From Ichthyophthirius multifiliis (lineage: Eukaryota; Ciliophora; Oligohymenophorea; Hymenostomatida), in NCBI RefSeq assembly GCF_000220395.1, contig NW_004085881.1:1-60684 (forward strand): DNA of 60,684 nt, written 5' to 3'. Shown here piece after piece: positions 22,550 through 33,486 of the stretch. The translations under genes were made by a program, and so were the position numbers. Position 1 is the stretch's first letter. Every line of letters begins with the position of its first letter. Under the pieces are notes generated by a model. It searched no databases. It was given only the letters and a program-made list of their open reading frames with translations, and was not told the DNA's origin.

Positions 22550-24572
22550 TCAATTTTATTAGAAATATTCATTAAAATCTTCACTTTCCTTATTTGGCTC
22601 CTTTTTAAAAAATTTCAAATAAAAATTTAAAAAAATATAATATTTTACTTCATTATAAATATATATATTATGAGCATCTTATTAAGGAAAATTATTTTAT
22701 ATAAGATTATCTAAAAATCCTTTTTCAACCTCATCAGGTTCATTAAATTCATAGCCTTTCCAAATATGTATTTTAATAATACCATCTTATTGTTTACAAA
22801 GAATACACAAATTCTCTTCACTAAGATCATCATAATCAAAAATTGTTAAAGGTTTATTGTATTCGGGATAAATAAATAGAATAGGTTTTTTATCTTAATT
22901 ACTATAATTATTTTTTGGTTTATTTTCTTCTTCATCCTCATAATATTTTGGTTAAAATTACTTTTTAAAAAAATATGATATATAAAAATAATTTATCTTT
23001 TTTTTTATACATTTTAACATTAATTTAAATCTAAAAACCAATTATTCCATTCTTTATTTATTTGAGTAGTAACTTCAGGTTTTTAATTAAACCACAAATT
23101 CCAAAATTCATCATTTTCATATCCAGATTATATAATTTCAACATTTTTTGGAGCATTTTCATTTTTTTATAATATTCCAATATAAATTAAAGCATATTCT
23201 TAATATCTTTTTCAAATTATAATATATTTAGATTTTAATTTAAAATATTTAATTTTAATTTACTTTAAAGATCTTTCTAAAGGTAATTAATTTCCCAACC
23301 AAATATATATTTTCTATTGACTTTATATTATAAAAACTCCCCTTGGATCTAATTTATGCACAGAAAACAAACCCTCTAAAAGCTTTTTATTTTTATTCAT
23401 AAATTTTTAGAAAATAAATATATCATTTTAAATACCATTTTTGCAACAATTAAATAAGGCTATTCTAATTAGTGACTACATACGCACCATACTCTAGGAT
23501 TTATTGGTATACTTTCGTATGTAGAAAAAAGTCTTTTGTGAAAATTAATTAATTAAACCAAAAATCCAGCATTAGGACTTGCTATATCTCTTGCTTTTTT
23601 AACTTATGCTAATGCATCTTAAAAATTATATTTATATTTCCATATCATGTAAGCAATACATAAAGTAACAGATCTGAAAAAATATTATATTAGTAAAATA
23701 GTAAAAAATTATAAAAAATAAAACCTTGAAATTCCTTAAATACAATGTATTATTACTCTTCCATTTTAACTAGCAATTTCTTCTAAATATGATATGGTTT
23801 CATAAAAAATACATTCGATATTCTTTATATTATATATATTATTATTTATATTATTATTCTTTTTGTAATTTTATATTTTTACTTCAGTTTTAACATCTTT
23901 CAAGTGATATGTTCTATATATAAATTCTTCTGGAAATTTATTTATACAAACATCACCTGCACAATTTATAATATGGGTAATTTTTTTTTCTTTCAGTTTT
24001 TATTTGTTATAAGCTACTTTTTCTCCACTAACATATAAAAAATTAGGAATCACCTCACTACAAATCTATGCAAAATATTTTATTTTTGCTATTGGATTTA
24101 ATTTAAAACCTTAAATTTCCTTTATTATTAAATAATAAAAGTTAAAAAATAAAAATATAAATTACATCCTCTTTGTTATATCCAAAATTATTTTATTCAT
24201 CTGAAATAAAATCCTAATCATCATCAATAAATTTGTTTTAATTATAAAAATTTAAACTATTTATTTCATTTCTTTTATCATAAAAATTATCATTTGCGGT
24301 ATCTTCATCAAACTAATCATATTAATTTTTTTATAAATTAAGTTTGTATCTATTATTTTTTTCTTATTCATCTTCTTTTATATTTGCAAATTTGATATTA
24401 AATTTAATTATAGGATCGTTCAAGGTTTCGAATTAATCAGTATTATTAATTTATTATAAATCTTATAAATTATCATTAATTAAATTGTTAATTTTATTAA
24501 CTTTCTAACTATTTAAGTTGGATAAATTCAAAGGTTTCATTGCAATTCCAGATTTGAAATTAATATTTTTGA

Positions 24573-24669
<97 letters not shown>

Positions 24670-26033
24670 GTTACTTATTTCATTATTATTTATATTATTA
24701 TTAATGTTGTTAAAATTAGTATTTAAGTTGTTGTTCATTTGAGAACTGGTTTCTTCACTATTATTTTATTTCTTTTTTTTTTATTAAACTTTTATAAAGT
24801 TATTCAAATAAACATTTTAAGGTTAGTTTTATTCACAAAACTATTTTTTAAAGCAACGTAAATAATTTGTTTCTGAGCTTGCTGTTGTATTTGAATCTAC
24901 ACTTGTGTTTGATTAATAATTTTAAAGATAATTATATTCATCATTTTATTAATATTAGTTGCTAGCTTATTCATTATTTAGATAATTCTATTAAATAGAT
25001 TCTTAAGTAGAAGAATTTATAAACAAAAATTTAAATAAAAAAATTGTTTAACTCATTTATCTAATTTCTTTTTCTAATTCTATTTTAATTTATTTTTTAT
25101 TATTATTTTTTTAAAAATTTAAAAAAACTTTGATTTTTCTTTTATATTATTTGATACCAGGATTATTTGGTTTGTTAGAAGTACTATTTAATTATATTAC
25201 TTTTCCAATTTCAATTTTATTTGCTTAAATAATACCTCCTTAGAATAGAACCTATTAAAAATCTAATATAATAATATTCAAAAATAAAAAGTATACTTGC
25301 AATAAATTTTCACCCCCTTTATTTAATTAAGCTTCTAAATTATAAGCTTAAGAAAGTGCTAAAGATTTTATTAAAGGATTCGAATTTTTTCCATTCCATA
25401 CAAATATCATGTGTTCATAATTTAAATATTATTTTTGTTTCCTTTAATTTGGCAATAAAAAACTATCGAGTATCTAAAGATTCAATTCACTATTTGATAA
25501 AGGATTCTCTAACCCTCGCGGAGTCAAATTATTATAAGATTATACTATACCCCACATTGAATGAGGAAAATTTATAAACGCACATCTATTAGAATTGTTT
25601 TACTATTTTTAGCATTTATAGACTACTAAAACTAAATAACATTCAGTTGATAAAAAAGTAAAATCTAATTATTTAATATATATATATGTATATTTATTTA
25701 AAAAAATATATTATTATGTATATTTTAGTATAAAAAAATATAAAAAATTATTAATACTAGAATTCTGAAGGTTTTATAATGATATAGGCTAGCTTACTAT
25801 TTTTTTTAACTTTGCATCATCTTCGCGGAATTTCCAAATCTATATTTTTTATATTTTATTTAGTTTCAATATTAAAAAAAAGAATATATTTAAACATATT
25901 TTACTTTTATATTTTATGTTATTGGTTCTGGTATGTTAGAATCAAAGTAATCTTTTTATATATTATTTATATTATATTCTAGAATATCATCTAATTAAGA
26001 AACATATTTATCTATGCTTATTTTGCTTCCCAT
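22550..26033 (-). CDS. Dual-specificity (MAP-kinase-type) phosphatase flanked by gelsolin-like domains
   Basis: This is a predicted cytosolic or membrane-associated protein phosphatase, roughly 950-1000 aa from about ten exons. It starts MGSKIS, a good N-myristoylation signal. A gelsolin-like segment follows (TECYLVLVVYKCQK..., EHMIFVWNGKNSNPLIKSLA, ENLLQVLFQGG; about 25260-25900). Next is a linker with an Asn run encoded by AAT repeats (24571-24669). The phosphatase domain (about 23470-24110) has the acid Asp in HLKDVKTENI and the active site HCIQGISRS; a 50-nt intron splits the catalytic Arg codon. After it come two more gelsolin-like segments: GVFIIQSQQKIYIWLGNQ (about 23310) and IKIHIWKGYEFNEPDEVEKG (about 22720). 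Plant MKP1 also carries a gelsolin-like region after its phosphatase domain. Catalytic residues look intact. Confidence 0.85.
24571..24669. repeat. ATT/AAT trinucleotide repeat encoding poly-Asn
   Basis: About 33 near-perfect ATT units lie inside an exon of the phosphatase gene and encode a run of some 30 asparagines on the minus strand. Such runs are common in AT-rich protist genes and vary in length. Confidence 0.9.
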
Positions 26034-29000
26034 TTTATATTATTTTTTGTATTTATTTATTTATTTTTAAAAAAATATAAATATAAAATTAGAAATATTT
26101 AAAAATTACTATAAAAATATATTTATAAATTATTATTATAATAATAAGTTTGTTGATATTTCAATTGTTTTTTGCTTAATTTTTTCTTATAAATGTATTT
26201 TTTAAAATAATTCATAGAATATGGAATAAGCTTTTTAAAAAAATTCATTATAGTATTATTTCTTAACGATATTTTATAATTTCCTTAAAATTTATTAAAA
26301 AAATTACTTAATAACTATATTTTTATAAACATTAGTTAATTATTTATATACATAAATTTTAAATTCGAATTTATCTTAAAAAAAATATTTTTTTTATTTT
26401 GGAATGAAATGATCCATTATATTCTTGTATTTTATTGAGTTATTATTTTTAAGTATACCTAAATTTATTTTTTAGTTTTTAATTGAATCATATTAGTCGT
26501 AATAATTTTATAAATAAAATTTTGTAATAATAAATAAAAAAGTGAATTTTTAAAAAACTCCTTAATAAATTTATTATTAAAAGATAAAAAAATTAAACAT
26601 AGAATTGTGCCTTAAAAATTAATCGCAAAATTAAAAAATAAACATATTTTGTAATAATTTATATTTAAACACTTAGATATTAAACTTTAAATATATATTT
26701 TCATAGAGTGCAAAAAACTTAATAAATATTTATTCTCCTGTTAAATAATTGTTAGTTTATAGAAATTTTTCGAATTCACAAAATTTAAGATAAAATATCA
26801 TTTATTCATTTTTTTAAATAACTGACATTAAATTAAAAAAAAATATTTAAATAAAATAAGTTTAAAAGTTTAAATATAAAAACATAGAATCATATAAGTT
26901 TTAATTAAAGACTAAAATTATTAAAAAACATTGTTTATACAAAGTTAAAATTAGTTTTTTAATCGAAAATATGAAATTTCGAACTTTACTTCAATTTAAA
27001 ATATGTCTAAATTATATATTTTTTATTAAAAAAAAACTTATGCAATCTTAATAGTTTTATTATTGTTCTCTTAATAAAAGAACAAAATGCTAATGAAAGA
27101 TATCTAGTAAAAAAAATAATAATAAGAAAATAATGTAAGTAGACTAAAAATATCAAAAATAGAGTAGGAAAATAATAAAAAAAGCAAATAAAGATAATCT
27201 AAAATAATAATGAAAAAAAATATTAATATATAAATAGTAAAATATAATCAAATAAAAAATTAAATATAAATAACCTTAATAATATGCTTATTTTTTATTA
27301 AAAAAAATTAAAAGATTAAACTGATTGTATAGATAAGCAAACTAAAAAAATAGTAACATAAATAAAAAAAATATAAATAATTTTAATATATAGAAGAAAA
27401 AAAAAAATTAATTTTTCATATACAATATTAATTTTATTTATTAAAATAATAAATAATTAATTAGTATTATCTTATATAATTTAAAGAAAAGTTAGAAAAT
27501 AAGATTTAATAAAAAAAAAAAAACATTAAAATTAATAAATATATTAAAAAAGAAATGCTTTATATTTTATTTATATATTTTTTTTTAAAAAAAAAATTAA
27601 AATTTATAAAACTTAATTTAATTATAAAAGAAAAAATTATATAAAAAAAAAAAATATAATAATAGAAAATATAATATATATATTTACACCTTTAATTATA
27701 ATATTTTTAAATATAAAAAAACCCAAATAAATTATTAAATTAATGGATAAATATTTTAATATCCAATTTAAACTGAATAAAAAAAAAAAAAATCGTTAAT
27801 AATAAAATTATTAATAAGATATAAAAATTAATATTAAAAATAAAATAAAAAATATATATATATATATTATATATATATATATTATATATATTTTTTATAT
27901 TATATTTACAATATATCATTTTAATTTTATATGCGTTATAATAATTAACTAATATAGTATTTCTAAATTATTCTTATATTTTTTTAATAATTTTTACTTT
28001 TTTAATAATAAATAAAATTTAATTTTTTTTTATATTTTTTAATGTTATATTAATGGAATAAATTTTATTCTTATCATTATATACTTATATTTTAATATTA
28101 TTAACATATTTAAATATTTTTTCGTATTTTTATTATTTATAAGTTTAATTCTTTGATATACATATTTTTTATTTTATTCCTTTTTTTCTTTAAATAACTT
28201 CATAAATTTACTTTTATATATTATTTTTTCTATAAAAATTTTTATTTCTTTTCTTTAAGTTTGCGTTTGTTAATTGTTGATGTTTTTTTTTTATTTTACA
28301 AAGTTATTTTTTATTTTTTAAACCTATTAAACATACAAGAAATAAAAATTTTTATATTTATAATTTATTATATTAAACTAAATAAAATATATATATTAAA
28401 TTAAAAGATATAAGAAAATAGTATTTTCACATTAATTTTATGATTAAAATTAATTTTTATATAATTTAAAAAAAATAAAAAAATAAGAATGGAATTTATA
28501 ATAAATAAACTAATTTTTAGAGAATAGGTTTTTATAGGAAAAATAAAAAACACAAGAAATATAATTTATATTATGAATTTTACGATAATTAATATATAAT
28601 CTTAACTATTAAATCAAAATTAGAGCTTTTATAATCCTATTATTTCTTTTTTATTTTAGCATTAAATTGAAATATATATTTGAACATAATCTATTCTTTA
28701 TTTTTTAATATTATATTTGTTATAATATTTAAAATTAATAACTTTTTAAGATTTTTTTGAATAAAAACTATAATTAAATATATATATAAAGAAAACAAAA
28801 ATTAGAATTTTTTTTTTAAATATATAAATTAAAATAATATATTAAAAATAAATGATAAAATTAACAATAAAATTTTATTTGAAACATTTTTTAAATATAT
28901 TAATTTATTTTGAATAGTATTAAGTAAATAAATGCAAAATAGTTATTTCTAAATTTCAAATTTAAATATTAAAAAAAAAAGTCGTAAAGATTTTAATTCA

Positions 29001-29378
29001 TATATATAATTTGAAATTAGAAATTTCTATAGAAAGAAAATACAAGATTTAAAACACATAAAAGTATTTTTTTTATCAAATAATTTTCTTTAATTATTAT
29101 TTTTTTAAAAAAACGTAAATAAATTCTGCACAATATACATTTTTCAAATTAATTAAATTAAAAGCGCCTATTAATAAAAAATCATAATATCAATAACTTT
29201 TTGTGTTATATATATAATATATTTTGAAAAAAGCAGCGCTATATTTTTTAATTTTAAATTTTTATTTCTTTATAACCTTTTTAATTCACTTCTAATTTAA
29301 AAGCAAAAAAAATAAAATATAATAATATTAATATAAAAAAAAAAAAACTAAAGAAAAAAAAGTCGAAATAATAAAAAA
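26034..29378. other. Long AT-rich intergenic region
   Basis: About 3.3 kb without a supported gene. A minus-strand frame stays open upstream of the phosphatase ATG to about 26417, but it is I/K/N/Q-rich and precedes a good myristoylated start, so I treat it as non-coding. TA repeats occur near 27850-27890. The last 500 bases lead into the ribonucleotide reductase gene and may hold its promoter; no motif was recognised. Confidence 0.55.
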
Positions 29379-30534
29379 ATGTTTCTTAACAACTAAACTA
29401 AAGATAACTTTTTATAACCTTAAAATGAAAAAATAAACAAATTCCTTTTAGCATCTGAAAAACCTTTAACAATCTCAAAATAAACCAACTAAACCAAACA
29501 AAGAAGTGATTTCGAAAGTGAACCAATTCTTTAAGAAAATCCAAACAGATTTGTTATGTTCCCAATAAAATATAATAAAATATGGGAAATGTACAAAAAA
29601 GAACTCGCTTCATTTTGGACAGCAGACGAAATTGATCTTTATTAAGATTTGAAAGATTGGGAAAGATTGACTGATGGCGAGAGACACTTTATTAAGTATG
29701 TTCTTGCATTTTTTGCAGCTTCAGATGGAATTGTTCTAGAAAATTTAGCTGAATAATTTATGTGTGAAGTTTAAATTCCAGAAGCAAGAGCTTTCTATGG
29801 ATTTTAAATAGCTATGGAAAATATTCATTCCGAAACTTATTCTTTATTAATAGATACTTATATAAAAGATGATAATGAAAAAGAGTTTCTTTTTAAAGCT
29901 TGTCTAAATATTCCTGTAATAAATAAAAAAGCTTAATGGGCTTTAAAATGGATTAATAATAATGACAATTTCGCTTCTCGATTAGTTGCATTTGCAGCTA
30001 TTGAAGGAATCTTCTTCAGTGGAAGTTTCTGCGCCATTTTTTGGCTTAAAAAAAGATCTTTAATGCCTGGTTTAACTTTTTCAAATGAATTAATATCAAG
30101 AGACGAAGGATTACATACAGATTTTGCTTGTTTGCTTTACTCAATGATGTAAAATAAATTAGCTAAAGAAGAAGTTAATGTTATTATCGCTGAAGCTGTT
30201 GAAATTGAAAAAGAATTTATTTCTGAAGCTTTACCTGTTGAATTAATTGGGATGAATAGCAACGTACATTTTTATATAAAAAATTTTATTAATTAATTTT
30301 TTTTTATATTTTTTTTAGATGATGAAAGAATATTTAGAATTTGTTGCAGATAGACTTTTGTATTCTCTTGGTTATCCAAAATTATTTAATTCAAAAAACC
30401 CTTTTGAGTGGATGGATATGATATGTATTTAAGGAAAAACTAATTTCTTTGAAAAGAGAGTTGGTGAATATTAAAAATCAGGAGTTATGTCTTCTAAAGA
30501 AGATAAAGTTTTCAGATTAAATGCTGATTTTTGA
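29379..30534 (+). CDS. Ribonucleoside-diphosphate reductase small subunit (R2)
   Basis: This is the class Ia R2 subunit, which makes the tyrosyl radical for reduction of ribonucleotides to deoxyribonucleotides in the cytosol. One 55-nt intron (30264-30318) leaves 366 codons, about the family length. Iron ligands are present in order: Asp in WTADEIDL, Glu in [16 protein letters not shown] (E-x2-H), Glu in [11 protein letters not shown], and [10 protein letters not shown] (E-x2-H). The radical tyrosine is in [17 protein letters not shown], as in the eukaryotic enzymes. The C-terminus VFRLNADF matches the peptide that docks on the large subunit. The start MFLNNQTKDN precedes a short variable N-tail. 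Everything expected for an active enzyme is present. Confidence 0.96.
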
Positions 30535-31436
30535 TTTAAAAATTAATATAATGTCATCTCTTTTTTATTATAAAATAAATGGTCTATATACATATATGTT
30601 AAATATTCTTATAATATTATTATTTTATGTTTTATATAAAAAATATTAATTTCCTTACTACTTAATCATATTTAAAATAAATTTAGTTTTTTATATTTTA
30701 TAACATAGTAAATTTCCTTTTTTTAAAAAATGAATTTTCTTATTTTACAAATATCATAAAAACTAAATAAAAAAAAAAAACTTTATATATAAATTTAAAT
30801 AATATTTTTAAATAAAAATTTAAAAAACAAAATGAACAATAAAATTTTTTATTATTAAATAAAAATGATAAATCGAATAAAAATCATAAACTAATATAAA
30901 TAAAATATTATTACAAAATATAAATAAAATATTAATACAAAAATAATGTAATTACTTAAATTATTAAATTGATTATTATATAAATAAATTGTAATAATAA
31001 TATAAAATTAATTGTTTAAATAAAAATAAGAAAAGAAAAAAATTATAACTTATAAAATTATTTAATTTTATATCTATTAATTAATATATTTAATTTAAAT
31101 TAATATTAATATTTTTAATTTTGATAGTATAAATTTTTTTATTATTTTTTACTATATATATTATTTAATTTAATTTAATAAAATCTATATTTAATTCAAA
31201 ATATAACTAAAATTATTGTTATTTAAATATTATTATAACTATAAAATAATTTATTTAAATGTTGTTTAATGTATTTTATTATTTTACTATTTCTATAATT
31301 CATATAATAAAAAATTATTAAAAAAATGAAAATAAAATTAAAATATAAAAAACATTATTAAAAAACTCATAATATTTAATTTTAGGTTATAATAAAAAAA
31401 AAATTTCGTTTAATTAATTAAGGGTGTTGTTTTAAT
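30535..31436. other. AT-rich intergenic region
   Basis: About 900 bases of A/T sequence between the reductase gene and the first U2 gene. No gene was seen. Confidence 0.6.
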
Positions 31437-31720
31437 GGGTTAGCCACACCTAGGAATCGTGCAAGCCTAGGGCAACTATGTTGGGACCAGGGCAAGCCAC
31501 TAGTAAACCCAACCCCAATGAAAAATTAATGTGAAACCACATGTCCCTAATAGGGACAGTATCAGTTGTCACACTGATAAGAACAGATACTACACTTGAT
31601 CTTAGCCAAAAGGCCGAGAAGGTATGAAGGGAATCTTTTTTGCTTTTTAGTTTTTTCTATTTATAATATATTAAATTAAATAATTTTATGGGTTTTCAAT
31701 AATTATAATAAAATAATAAT
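31399..31720. repeat. U2 gene duplication, copy 1 (322-bp identical block)
   Basis: This block is identical base for base to 33165-33486. It contains the U2 gene, 38 bases of its 3' flank and about 95 bases of its 5' flank. Identity ends abruptly on both sides. Confidence 0.93.
31437..31625 (-). ncRNA. U2 spliceosomal snRNA, copy 1
   Basis: This is the RNA of the U2 snRNP, which pairs with the intron branch site. Reading the minus strand from 31625, it begins ATACCTTCTCGGCC, followed by the universal TTTTGGCTAAGATCAAG and the branch-site pairing element GTGTAGTATCTG. Stem IIa (ATCAG...CTGAT) and IIb (GTCCC...GGGAC), an Sm-type site (AATTTTTC), stem III (GTTGGG...CCCAAC) and stem IV (CCTAGG...CCTAGG) follow. 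The 189-nt length to the CTAACCC end is nearly the human length (188). The 5' flank (31626-31720) is shared with copy 2 and should hold the snRNA promoter. Confidence 0.97.
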
Positions 31721-32055
31721 AATATTAAAAATAAAAATAAAAAAAAATATTAAATTAAAATATCTATTTTTTTTATTAATATAAAAAAAATATAATTTTA
31801 TTTTTATTAAAAAAATTATTTATTTATTTTATTGTAAATGTTTTTTTACTTTTATAAAATAGAAAATTTTTAATTTAATTATTTTTTTTAAATATAATTT
31901 TTTTATTTACATTATATATTTATTTTTATACACAAATCTCAATAATTATTTAATTAAGGCTTATAATTTATTAGTAGTATCTAAATTTTAATAATTTTTT
32001 TTTATATATTTGATATAAAATCAATAGAATATAAAATTTAAAATATATTAAAAAT

Positions 32056-32301
32056 TCAATCATATTTTTAGGGTAAAAAAGCCTAGTATTTAAGTATTAT
32101 CTTTTATTTAGTTTCTTTGCTAATTCCTAAATCATCCTATTTTAAATTTTTAAAAAGTTTATCTAAACATTTAAAATTATATGTTAAACCTGATTATAAT
32201 ATTTAACATGGGTTAAAATCTATTATTTTATAAAGTAAATCAACCTCAATGTTTTGTAAAATATTTATTTAAGCTTTAGTTGAATTCCCAGTTCTTAGCA
32301 T
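32056..32301 (-). CDS. Small hypothetical ORF between the U2 copies, 81 aa
   Basis: An open frame of 82 codons runs from ATG 32301 to TGA 32056. Its residue complexity is clearly better than that of the surrounding A/T sequence: MLRTGNSTKAQINILQNIEV, then a middle DFNPCQILQSGLTYNFKCLD, then ISKETKQKIILKYQAFLPQK at the end. It is helical and soluble with two cysteines. Gln is encoded by TAA/TAG several times. No family was recognised; it may also be the last exon of a longer gene. It sits in the 1.6-kb gap between two identical snRNA genes. Confidence 0.5.
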
Positions 32302-33202
32302 TCATTTAAATATTTTTTTCAATAAATATATTATATCACTATTTAACAAATTTAATTATAGTAAATAGAATTTTATGTTATTGTAATTTTTAAGAAAATT
32401 TATATTTTATATTTATTTAATATAATGAATTTGTTAGCTTTTTTATAATCTTTCTACTTCTTTCAAGATAGTTGTATTAGATTAATTATTTTAAATTAAA
32501 TAATTATTATAATGCAAAAGTTCAAATATATAATAAAGATTTAAGAGCAATAAATTAAACTCGAAATCAAGAACAAGGAAGTTTAGAATTTTAAAAATTT
32601 ATACTCATAATAATAATTGATAAAGGCCTTAAAATATGAAAAAAATAATACCATATTCTAAAAAATCATAAATTATAAAAATACAATATATTCAATTAAT
32701 AGTTTACTATTAAATAAAATAAAAAATATTAAAAATTAAATTAAAAGTATTAAATAGTTTACTATTATTTATTATTTTTATCAAAAAAATTACTATTAAT
32801 TTTCTATCTATTAATATATCATATTAAAAATTTTTACTTAGGTATTTTTAGCAATTTAAAATATAAATACATACTAAAAAATATTTGTAATTTTATAAAA
32901 TATAGTTAAATTATTAAAAACTTTAAAATTATATATTATTAAAAAATTTAATTATTAAAGAAGAATAATAAAAAAGTAGGTTTAATTGATAATGAATGCA
33001 TTTTAAGATTTAAAATTTTTAAAAAAATAACTAAAATAATTGAAACTAATAAAAACCACATAATATCTAAACAAAATTATAAAAAAATAATCAATTTTAA
33101 AATAATAATGAAAAAAAAAAAAAAAAAAATTTATATGTTTAAAACAACTTTCTATATATTTGTTAAAAATTTCGTTTAATTAATTAAGGGTGTTGTTTTA
33201 AT
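32302..33202. other. AT-rich spacer with a weak plus-strand coding-like piece
   Basis: At about 32510-32630 a plus-strand frame reads NAKVQIYNKDLRAINQ and continues for some 20 codons before TGA; it is too short to call. The rest is A/T-rich. Confidence 0.4.
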
Positions 33203-33486
33203 GGGTTAGCCACACCTAGGAATCGTGCAAGCCTAGGGCAACTATGTTGGGACCAGGGCAAGCCACTAGTAAACCCAACCCCAATGAAAAATTAATGTGA
33301 AACCACATGTCCCTAATAGGGACAGTATCAGTTGTCACACTGATAAGAACAGATACTACACTTGATCTTAGCCAAAAGGCCGAGAAGGTATGAAGGGAAT
33401 CTTTTTTGCTTTTTAGTTTTTTCTATTTATAATATATTAAATTAAATAATTTTATGGGTTTTCAATAATTATAATAAAATAATAAT
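33165..33486. repeat. U2 gene duplication, copy 2 (322-bp identical block)
   Basis: The partner of 31399-31720, in the same orientation and offset by 1,766 bases. No mismatch was found in 322 positions. Confidence 0.93.
33203..33391 (-). ncRNA. U2 spliceosomal snRNA, copy 2
   Basis: Identical to copy 1 over the full 189 nt, including the branch-site pairing element, Sm site and all stems, and with the same 5' flank. Both copies therefore look functional and would produce the same RNA. Confidence 0.97.

Noticed and set aside
24518-24742. Plus-strand poly-Leu open frame
   Set aside because: It is the antisense of the Asn run in the phosphatase gene.
26034-26417. N-terminal extension of the phosphatase gene
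   Set aside because: The upstream frame is open but I/K/N/Q-rich, and the chosen ATG gives a textbook myristoylation signal.
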